From Metridium senile (Eukaryota; Cnidaria; Anthozoa; Actiniaria; Metridiidae), in contig OX459102.1 of assembly GCA_949775045.1 (NCBI GenBank), forward strand, positions 908,501 through 972,500: a DNA stretch of 64,000 nt, given 5' to 3'. Of this stretch, positions 13,901 through 25,900 are shown piece after piece; position 1 is the first letter of the stretch, and each line of letters starts with the position of its first letter. The position numbers and the translations under genes are program-made. A model generated the notes under the pieces. The model was given only the letters and a program-made list of their open reading frames with translations. It was not told the DNA's origin and searched no databases.

Positions 13901-16900
13901 TTCCCTTTAGTTATGGAGAAAGCCAAACTATTTCCATCAGAATCAGTAGCATTCAATTTCACCACCTGCGCTCCTATGGCAACGTCTTCACTGACGTACG
14001 TGACTTGAGCCTGCGATTCAAAGGTTGGTACATTGTCATTGACGTTGACAATAGTGATGTTGACTTGCGCAGTAGCGCTCAAGGAAGGTTTCCCAGAGTC
14101 CCTAGCAGTGACAGTCATGATGTAAGAACTTGTTGTCTCGTAGTCGAGTGGTGTTGCAGTCTTAATGAAACCTGTTGTATCGATGGTGAAGTTAGCACTA
14201 CCAGGGCCGCTAAGACTGAAGGTTAATTTACCATTCGAACCAGTATCTTTATCAGATGCTTTAACCTGAAGATAAATATTTCAATTGATTTAGAAATACA
14301 TCGTACCCCTTTCACCAGGGTAGATTTTTTAAGTGTGCATATTATCGGAGAGTATATTAGCTGCACAGTTATATAACCACAGTTATATACCAGACTCAAT
14401 TCCTAAAAATATTTAGGTCAGTGCGCGCCTCTAAATAAACTTTAACTATTCACTAGTAAATTCAAATTTATTTAGAGGCACGCACTGAACTAAACATTTT
14501 CAGGACGATTATGGCTCAAACGTTCTTCGTACGTTGTACCTTCAACAAACTATAGGGGGAAAAACTTGAAAAATGATTTCATCAATGTTATCCTTAAAGA
14601 GTTGTACAATCCTGTGTGCTTTTCAAAAATATATTATTTCCAAAAAACGTATATATCATCAGAATTTTTGTTCTATAAGCTTTAAAATGATGTATAGTTT
14701 ATTATTCTTTACTTTAATGGGACGCGAAAAACAATTTCCCCCGAGAGATGTCGCGAAGAAACCTTTTAAAAATACCACTGACCTGCAGTACAGATGACCC
14801 AATCGATGCATCTTCCCTGATTTTACCATGGAACATGTTTCGTTCAAATACAGGTGGGTTATCATTGACGTCATCGACTGTTACCATGACTACAGTACGT
14901 GCAGTTTGAGGAGTAGGTGTCCCAGAATCCTTTGCGTCGACAGTTAATGCGTAGCTAGCTGTCGTTTCACGGTCGAGAGTGTTTCTCACTGATATCACGC
15001 CGGTATTGGTATCGATGGTGAATCTACATCACAAAACCAAACACGATATTATTGTATTATTAGAGTAGTTTCACATATGCCAGTTCTTGTATGCTTCTGT
15101 ACTTCTTATTCAACACTCGAAAATAGAAGTTGTATCTCCAAGCGACCATGTAATGTTCTGTTTATTATATAATTATCAATGAAAAGAAAATATAACTATT
15201 TTTGACACAAGAAGTTTCCGTAAAGCTGTGTAACCATAGTGATGATATCTTCACATATAACATGTTATTTTCACATGTGCAAATATCAAATTTTTTGAAA
15301 CAGAGAAATATAGGTATTTCACTGTTCACTGACAATAGACTCTTTTAGTTCTGTATGCAAATTGCACATTTCAGACCACATGACATTCCCCTGAGCGTTG
15401 TTATTTTATGTCAAGTATTAAAATATTTATACATAACAAATGATTAACTCAAGAGGGAATGAACACGTGGTTTGAAATGGGAAAATAAACATTGAAGCTG
15501 AATGGGTCTATGATATAATTAAGGTTGTTTATAGATATACTCACCCAGATCCAGTGTTTCCATTGATGATGGTAAAAGTCAGTTTACCGTTGATGCCAAT
15601 ATCAGCATCAGAAGCAGATACTTTACCGACATTCGTACCTACTATAGCTGTCTCACTAACGTTAAACTTGAACGGTACTCCATGGTATATAGGTTGATTA
15701 TCATTCTCGTCGCCTATAGTAACGTACACATCAACTGAATCGCTGAATCCTGCTGACCGCAGAAACGTCTGGCCGTCCTTTGCTGTTACTACCAGATGGT
15801 AGGACCCAGTTGCCTCACGGTCAAGTGGTTTCGTTGTAGTTATTTCGCCAGTGTCCTGGTGCATAAAATCTCATTAGTAACTTAGTAACTTATTAGATAC
15901 AGTGGAACCCCGCCTTACGTCCACCCGCTTAATACGGCCACCCCGTTATTGCGGCCAGTTTTTAGGTCCCGACGAAATGCATGCCCATACATTTTCTATA
16001 AAATTTACCCGCTTAATACGGCCACCCTGTTAATACGGCCACTTTTGGCTGTCCCTTCGGTGGCCGGTTTAAAGGGGTTCTACTGTAATATATACAGCGG
16101 CCAATCAATGACGAGTCGAAGCCGTCTCTAGTTCATTTATATTTTATTAAAATTGTCAAGATAAAAGTAAATCTGTCCGGGAAAATTCAAGTTGAAACTT
16201 ATGCCAATCAGGACGAAATCTGTATGAGATTTACAGAACTCGTCACGGCGGACGTGATTTCTTTTGTAAAATTCGCATTAATTATTCATGAATTCAATAA
16301 AGATAAATAAAAAGCAAGGATCACTCACTGAGTTAATTGTAAACTTGTTACTCCCTCCAGTAAGAGAGTACTTTAGTTTAGCGTTAACTCCAGAATCAAT
16401 GTCTACAGCCGTCACGTAACAAACACCAGCTCCTCTGGCCATATTCTCAGCCACAGTGCAATTATACATGTCTTTAGGAAACTTGGGAGGGTTGTCATTG
16501 ACGTCGTCAACAATCACCTTGACAACGGTAGTTGTCTGCCTTGGCTGTGCTCCATGATCCTTTGCGGTTATACTAAGAGAATACACAGATTTTGTTTCAT
16601 AGTCCAGAAGTTTTGAATTGGTGATTTTGCCAGTGTTTGGGTCAATAGTAAACGTCCCCGTCGTTCCAGTATAAGTTACTTTACCATTATTACTATAGTC
16701 GGGATCTGTTGCAATAACTTCCCCCACTAGGGTACCCACGGCTTTATTCTCAGCAATGTGGAATGTGTACGGGCCGTTGGAGACTGGGCTGTTGTCATTT
16801 ATATCAAGGACATCGATGAAAACTTTACATGTTGAGCTTTTGGATGGAATTCCACCGTCTCTTGCCTCTATGGTTAGGTTGTAAGTGGCTGTGGTCTCAC

Positions 16901-19900
16901 GGTCCAAAGAAGAATACAGTTTGATAGCACCTAGAAAATAACTTACATAAATCAGTAATAATAATAAAGACTTTATTAAGTTGTATGCAGATAATTCTAG
17001 TTTACATTATATAGTAAACTAATGGTGGACACCTATCTACCTATCTATGGATAAAAATTACTTGTAAAGAGTGCACGCTATGAATCTCCAGTTTCACAGT
17101 ATCTATAGCAACGCTGTACTATTTAAAAAGGCGCATGTTCACAGGCTAAGCCTTGATTTGTTGTTAAAATATTCGCAAATCCATTTTATCGCTTAACAAT
17201 AGAAAACACATTTGATTTTACTCTGAATTGAGGGTAACCCTGTGTAAATGTGTCTTTTCTCAAATAGCGGTCCCAAACACCATGGAAATGGAGTATTCTT
17301 CAGCAACTTCTGTTGGAACTGCATTGCGAGACATGTTTTCATGATACACAGTTTATCTAAGTTGTATACAGCTATTTCAAATAACGTTGAATACTCTATA
17401 GTGTATTCCAAGACCAAAGGGCATTTTGGGTATCATTGAAATGAAAAATAAATATATATGTCTTATTAGACAGTTTGATGTGTAATATGGCTAGATAATT
17501 TTACGAGTGAAACGCTGTATTTTGACGAGCCATAAGTTATTCATTATCCAATCAAAAGGTTTTGGTTTATATTTGTACTCGTCTATGACTAGTTGCATAA
17601 TAAACATCGATATTTACTCCCTATAACTAGCTCGTATATTGTTTTGAATGGAATGCACCAAGTATAAAATAATATATTCAGTATTATATATTTTACTTTG
17701 AGCAATATGCATAAATGCATTTAGTCGGTCTTTTAATGCACTATGTTTATGAACTCTGTAGAATTTTTATACATTTATAAATTTTTAACAATAATTATAT
17801 ACATCCGGTTTTGTAAATGTTGTCCGCCTGGAGGGGACATGTCCAATATATGTATTGGAGGTGCATGTCTATCTCGGGTGGACGGCTTTTGCAAGATAGG
17901 CTGTATATGTATAAATATATATTCGATTTCATGTTTTAATGTCATTGTATTGTGTAAATGTTGAGAATTGTCCTAGTTTTGTATATATAGTAGTTGAGGG
18001 ATATGTTAATTTATGAGAATTAAGTTTCTCTCTCACATAACCCTTTTTGATATGTATTTATTTACTTATTTAATAAAGTTGTTATAAAAAAAATAAAATA
18101 AAAAATAAAAACTATTCAGTATGCACTATTGTCTGTATATTATATATATGTGATTACCTGTACTACTGTCTATAGTAAACTTGTTTTCAGTGTTGCCCCC
18201 GACAATACTATACATCACACGCCCACGTGGACCGGTGTCGCCATCTCGAGCGGTCAGCGTTATCACCACAAAGCCTTTGCTATCATTTTCTTTGACCTTC
18301 GCGTTATATGTCGGAGAATCGAATTCTGGCGTATGGTCATTCACGTCTTCTATTGTAATCATGGTATGGACTGTAGCTTTCTTGATTGGCTGGCCTTGGT
18401 CACGTGCCTCTATAGTAAGGTCGTATTGACTCCGGGTATTGAATACAGGTGGATTATTGACTGATATCAACCCTGGTAAGAATAATCACAATAATAGCTG
18501 TTACTATAGTTACATGCAAATGATTTTTAACAATGGATTCAAGATGAGGCTTTCCGGACAAGTTTTTGTTTTTTATCCAAGATGCTAACTAACATACTAT
18601 AAATCGAATCGAAATATGACCACTTCCTACTTGTTCATCACCATCTAGCCTCACGTTCATGTTGGAACACAGCGGAGTTTTCACGTGTAAGTGAGGCTCG
18701 TCAGTCAAGAACCAACAGCATTAAAATCGCCAAATCGCTACATTTATGAACCAACTCAAAGTTATCAAATATCATTAACTACGCAAAGTGCACGAAAAGT
18801 ATGACCACGTTTAAGATATTTTATGCACGCAAGTATTAAAATTTGATGGCAACACTTCGAATTAGTGTTTATACTTTAGTATATACACCTAATCCAAAAA
18901 ACGTTGTCTGGTCCGCCGCACAGTCCTCGCGCCAAGACTGTGAAAGATATTGGTTATATCTAATCAGTAATTAATTTATTTGCATGTTCACACTCTAGTA
19001 TGGTACTTTTTTCAACGAAATAGTGTTGTGCCTACTTTTATTTTCTTGTTTTATCACTCTCATCAAAATATTCACTGTGTTTTCCTTCACGGTCTTGGCG
19101 CGAGGACTGTGCGGCGGACCCGACAACGTTTTTTGGATTAGGTGTATAAGCGAATACTAAACAGTCATCAGCATGCATCCCCCTTAAGTGACGTCATAGT
19201 TACCTGTATCTTGATTGATTGTAAACGTGGTATAGCTGTTGCCATTGGTGATGAAGTACTCAACTTTGCCATTCACTCCACTATCGATGTCAGTCGCAGA
19301 AACCTGAAGCGTTCAAAAGATATTCAACAACAATCGTAGGCCGTGATTAAATTCGTGACACTTTCGCTTCATCACCCTTACAATTGTTTTAGTTTACAAA
19401 GCTCTCAAGCTACTTGCCCTTTTTCAGGGTAGACGTATTTTTTTCGACGTTTTACAAGCGTGTATTTACTTTCGTGATATTCTTGTTATTAATTGTCACA
19501 ACCCTGTCTTACATGAAAAAGAGCAATTTGTACGTGAAGCTTGGTAAATCATTTTTTTGTAAGGCTGATAAAAAAGTGTATATATATATATACGTATCAA
19601 AAAATACCGTATGAAATCTTGAAAACAACACCATTACCATATATGGTATTGTAGGTGAGAAGTAACAAAAGACTTTGATTAGCGCGCGAGATTTTTGTTT
19701 TAACAGGTTGATATTTCAACAGAACAATAGGCATATCTTTGATACGGTTAATATTCATTAACTCTTTCATGTTTCTTTCAAATCCTTTTCTAGTCATTAG
19801 GCTCATTTTGCATCAGTTTCCCGGCTGACATACACGTAATTTCAATATCAATTCCCATAATTCATCTCGGTAAGTTACAGATTTTATGATCCATGATGTA

Positions 19901-22900
19901 ATACAATGCGATGCTTATAGATTGCTTTTTACATACGCCTCAATGCTTTGAACACACACACCCCTACAACCCCACCGTTCCTTAAATTAAACGTCGAAAT
20001 CAACTTTCTTTTCAAACGATCTATGCATCATTACCCTGCAGTGTCTGACTATCAACTAATGTCTAGTCAAATACAGTCTAACTGTAATGTCGCTTCCCAT
20101 AATCCTTCACGGTCTCTATATGATCTATAACCTATGATCATTTGCATGACACACTTGTTAGCCTAGATGTAGAATAGACCAAATCGGCTAACGCGTTGCT
20201 ATGTATGTTTCCACCCAATTCAAATCTTTTGGGAATAAGATTCTTTGTCTTATGTATTTCAATACCACGTGGAAAATATTTGGAACAAAAGTTTTTATTC
20301 GCAGAGGTTTTGAATTGGGTTGAAACGAACATAGCAACGCGTTAGCCGATTAGGTATATGGCTGTTTATTGTGGTGGTATCAGGTAGAATTCTGTTACCT
20401 TGACCACAGTGGTTCCTTTAGTAGACAACTCTTTGACAGTAGCTTGGTAAACCCTTGATTGGAATATAGGATAGTTGTCATTGACGTCAATCACCGTGAC
20501 ATTCATTGTGCATGTAGAATACAAAGCAGGAGAGCCTCGATCTGATACCTTTATGGATAAGGAATACGATCTCCTGTAGAAAACAATAACAACATTTTAA
20601 TAGTGACGTCACGACTTACAATATTACTTGATTGTATCATAGATAGATAGATCGATATTTTCGATTTTTTTGTTAATCAAGTTTATCGTTTCATGCACCT
20701 TAAGGAATACAAAATTGAATGTTTTCTTGAAAAGTAATTTTTAGGTGATTTCGTGCGCGCACTCCCGGTTAGTATAAGCCAATCAGAAACATTTCTGTCG
20801 CATCGCCAACAGTTCCAAGATGGCGTCGTTCGAGAGAGGTGTTCCCCGTGTTAACCCTTGATAAATACAAGCTCAAAATAACTTATATGTTATTAGTTAT
20901 ATGTTAATTGGACAATAAAAGTTCACTGCTGCTCTATCAGGGATAAAAATGAATAAAAACAAAACGCAAATGTCTAAAAGTAACCGAAATTGTTTTTGTC
21001 TCGAGGAGCTCACTATTCGATTTGACAAACAATCCTTTGCGCGATTCGGAGCGAGATCACTTGATTGTTATTTTTCGATATAATCCCGTGTGTATTCATA
21101 AGAGTATAATTAATATTCAGCTCCCTAGTCTTGATGATAGGTGAGTGCAACTCAAGGAAATCAGGAATACAAACTCAGATGTTTAGAAAATCAGTCCATG
21201 ACCAAATTCGGTCTAAGGAAGTGGCTTTCGGCTTTTTTCAAAGAAAAGGCAGTAAATAATATCAATAATCTTACCATCTTTCATAATCAAGTGCTGCATG
21301 CATGTAAAGTAAGTAAGGAAATCACGAATACAAACTTTTCCCCGTTTCTCCCCGTAGGGGGGAGGGGTTGGAGCAGCTGTACCGGCAGGTTAAGGCAGTA
21401 TAATCTTATCATATAATCTTACCATCTTTCATAATCAAGTGCTGCATGTAATGTAAGTTGTCCAGTCTTGGAATCGAGGTTAAAGGTATTACCAATGTTT
21501 CCATAGAGGATGTTATATCTCAGGTCAGCGTTTATTCCTGTATATTGTAACATCGGTAGAAAGTGAATAAATATATCAAGAACTTTGATACACTATAATG
21601 GGTTGGAGAAGACGAAACATTATTGACACTTGTCATGTTCTGTATCGAGCATTAAATAAAGGCCCAGGCAAACGGTTTCAACATTTGCTTCAACATCCGT
21701 TCAATTTTGTTGAATGGCAATGTTTAAACTCTTTCAACATCAATTCAACACGTTTCAACAATGTTGAAAGAAACATTGCCATTCAACAAAAATCGAATGG
21801 ATGTTGAAGCAAATTAATGTTGAAACCGTTTGCCCGGGCCTTAAGGCTTATAGTCATATGGGCCCGGGGGGAGAGGGGAAGGGAAGTCCCTGTGTGTATT
21901 TAAGGTTGTGACTCAAAAGTCAACCAGACTACATGACTCCGTAAGGCTCATTTTAACTTGGTTACTTCAAATAAGCTTAGATGCCAAAACATTGCATATT
22001 GGCCCGGGAGGGGGAGGGGGAGGGAGAGGGGGGTGTTAGAAGTTCCTGTGAAATGTTTTTTAGGACCAGACTGAAAATCATTAAATATTATTATTATTCA
22101 TAATAGTAGATGTTGTTCCTAAACCTTTAAATTTTTTAATAATTACTAAACTTTCGGCCTTCGCGGCCATCTTCAGAGGAATGAAAGATAATTATAATAA
22201 TAATAATGATGATGTGCTTATATAGCGCATATACAATCCTGCTCTATGCGCTTAAAGTTAAAAATAATATAATAAAAATAAAATAAATAAACGAAGAAAA
22301 TTATGCTTGCTTAAAAAGAAGTGTTTTAGAGATGATTTCAAGGAGGCCAGATCTGTAACATTTCTAAATGAAGAGGGAAGAGAGTTCCATAGTTCATAAA
22401 GGTCGTTACAAGTCGTAAGAAAGAAACAAATTCAGAGCGCATGCATACAACGCGAGGAAATAAATTATTATAATTACAATAAACAAACCTGTATCTTTAT
22501 CAGTGGCGGTAACCTGTCCAATATCACTCCCTAGTGCAGCGTCTTCACTTGCATTTTCATTGTATACCTTCTTGCTACAGACTGGTTCATGATCGTTAGC
22601 ATCAAGTACATTGACAGTGACTGACGTCTCATCGTACAGACCACCACTATCCGCTGCACGAACTGTTAGTTGATATGATGACTTTGCTTCACGATCTAGT
22701 ACTCGCCTTGTACTAATGATTCCCCTTGATGAGTCAATGGTAAAGGAATTGGTATCTCCACTGTGAATAGTGTATGTTATTTTACTGTTGCTGCCAGCAT
22801 CCGCGTCTACAATAATATGTTAATACAATCAATGTCATTAACGTTGTCCACGTAAAGTAGAGATATACGGGTTTGCTGCCGAATAGGGCAGAATTTGCAT

Positions 22901-25900
22901 TAAAAAACGTACGCTATATTGAGTTCAAGAGAGTCTAGAATTTTGACAAAAAAGTATTAAAATATTTAAAAAAAGCATTTAAAACATGTTTTGTAAAGTT
23001 AATTACTGCATGTGTATTTAATGAATTTGATAAAGGGGGCGAATCATTCTAAAAGGTGCCGAAACATCCAGGGGGCGAAATATCTGGGGCCGAAACATCT
23101 GGGACCGAAACATCGAGGGGCGAAACATCGAGGGGGCGAAACATCTGGGGCCGAAACATCTGGGGCCAAAACATCTGGGGCCAAAACATCTGGGGGCGAA
23201 ACATCGAGGAGGCGAAACACCCGGCATTCATTGACTTACCTTGTGCTTGTACTTGTATGACTTGTGTACGAATGTTGCTGTTTTCATACACAGTACCAAC
23301 ATATTTATCAACTGGAAATACAGGTGGGTTATCGTTGATGTCAGTCACTACAATAGCTACCTCTACCTCGACGCTCAGTACTGGACGACCTTGATCGCTT
23401 GCAATAACCAGCACATTATACATACTCTTTGTCTCGCGGTCCAGCTTCTTGAGAAGTATAATTTTACCGGTAGAGTCTATGGAAAAGGCTTTATCTTGTG
23501 AATCAAGTATTTTCAGAGTATACGTGACGGTACCTCTATCTGGGTCAGTGGCAGCAAAGTCTGCAATCTGTTTATTGACAGTCGCCGTAGTGTTCTCAGC
23601 TACATTGAATGTACACCGTCCATTAGCGACGCACAGGTTATTGAATACAGGCCGCTCATTGACGTTGAGAACGGACACAACTAGGCTAGTACTGGCAGAA
23701 TAACGACCGTCTGTTACAGTAATCTGTAGAATGTATTGGTTCTGTTGTTCGTAGTCTAAAACTGATGTCGTTGTCACTTTACCAGTGGGCTTATCAATTT
23801 GAAATTTACCAAACCCATTCACCAAACTGTATTGCAGAACTGCTGTGGAATCGTCGTCACTTGCCATCATCAAAGCAACCGGACTATCCCGAGGCTTGTT
23901 TTCGTAGACGTTTGCATAGTACTTGTTGTATTCAAACTTGGGTTTATTATCGTTGATATCCTTAACATGGACAGTGACTACTGTACGTCCCTTGTGACAT
24001 GCGTTGTCCTTATCCTTCGCTAGCACGGTCAAATCGTAACGAGCTTTTGTTTCGTGGTCTAGTCGGCCAGTAGTCGTGATTCGACCCGACCAAGAATCGA
24101 TTTTAAACGGCCCATTGCTAGTGTCGGTAAAGGAATACTCCAGCCTGTAAAGTATAAGGCAAAGTATGAATCGTGGGTCCATTAGTCGTGGGGGATTGCA
24201 TGGTGGTGTTGGTTGGTGAAGGGGGAAGGGGGAAGGGGGAAGGGGGAAGGGGGATAAGCAAGTAACCATACAGACAAACAGACAGCTAGAAAAACAGACA
24301 GACAGACAGACGGGCGGACAGACAGACAGACTGCATGTAAGGCAGGCGAGATGAAAAAAAACTCACAGAAACACAAACAGGCAGAGAGACGAGCGAAAGA
24401 CAGAAAAACGGACAGACGGACAGACAGATGGACGGGCAGACGCACGGGCAGACGGACGGGCTAACAAACGGACAGTATTCAATGTGAGGAAATTGTATTT
24501 ACCTGTATTGATTAACACTAGACTTGACTTGTGTGACATATTGCGGTGCATTTTGTTCTTCGTCTTTGTAGACTACAAAGTTATCTTGTGAAAACAACGT
24601 GTCCCACATTGAAAGCTTGAACTCGTTAATGTTTTCTTGTCCTTGTACGGCGACGAAGACAAGCTGTTGACAACTAGAACATGAGGATGGCTACCAGCTC
24701 ATAGTAGAACTACGTTATATTGTACTGTTATCAAATGAATAATGTATGCAAAGAACAACCAATAAAATGATTTAAATATGTATGTAACGCAGCTCATAAT
24801 CACGTAATGGCGTGACATGCTATTTTGCGTTATGTTCTAATGTCATCAAATATATAATATAATATAATACAAAGCACAAACAATAAAATGACGTAATGAC
24901 GGGATATCTGTTTTGTGTTATGTGGTAATGTGATGGAAATGTTTATGTAACGCAATGTACCAACAGTAAAATGACGTAATGGCGTGACATACCTGTTTTG
25001 CTTTTTTTTATTCAAATGTTTAAGTAACGCAATGTACCAACAGTAAAATGACGTAATGGCGTGACATACCTGTTTTGCTTTATGTGATTCAAATGTTTAA
25101 GTAACGCAATGTACCAACAGTAAAATGACGTAATGGCGTGACATACCTGTTTTGCTTTATGTGATGGAAATGTTTATGTAACGCAATGCACCAACAGTAA
25201 AATGACGTAATGGCGTGACATACCTGTTTTGCTTTATGTGATGGAAATGTTTATGTAACGCAATGCACCAACAGTAAAATGACGTAATGGCGTGACATAC
25301 CTGTTTTGCTTTATGTGATTCAAATGTTTAAGTAACGCAATGTACCGGCAACATTAAAATGACGTAATGGCGTGACATACCTGTTTTGCTTTATGTGATG
25401 CAAATGTTTATGTAACGCAATGCACCAACAGTAAAATGACGTAATGGCGTGACATACTATTTTGCGTTATGCGGTAATGTGATTCAAATGTTTATGTAAC
25501 GCAATGCACCAACAGTAAAATGACGTAATGGCGTGACATACCTGTTTTGCTTTTTTTTATTCAAATGTTTAAGTAACGCAATGTACCAACAGTAAAATGA
25601 CGTAATGGCGTGACATACCTGTTTTGCTTTATGTGATTCAAATGTTTAAGTAACGCAATGTACCAACAGTAAAATGACGTAATGGCGTGACATACCTGTT
25701 TTGCTCTATGTGATGGAAATGTTTATGTAACGCAATGCACCAACAGTAAAATGACGTAATGGCGTGACATACCTGTTTTGCTTTATGTGATTCAAATGTT
25801 TAAGTAACGCAATGTACCAACAGTAAAATGACGTAATGGCGTGATATACCTGTTTTGCTTTATGTGATGGAAATGTTTATGTAACGCAATGCACCAACAG

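Noticed and set aside
17193..17439. Open frames of 60-75 codons on both strands in intron 13
   Set aside because: They are short, overlap each other on opposite strands, and are not better kept than the surrounding intron in the duplicate copy.
24661..24677. Alternative exon 7 acceptor at TTCTAG (start at 24677)
   Set aside because: It gives a frame with an early stop after the phase 0 exon 6 end. The duplicate copy has lost that AG but keeps the upstream acceptor.
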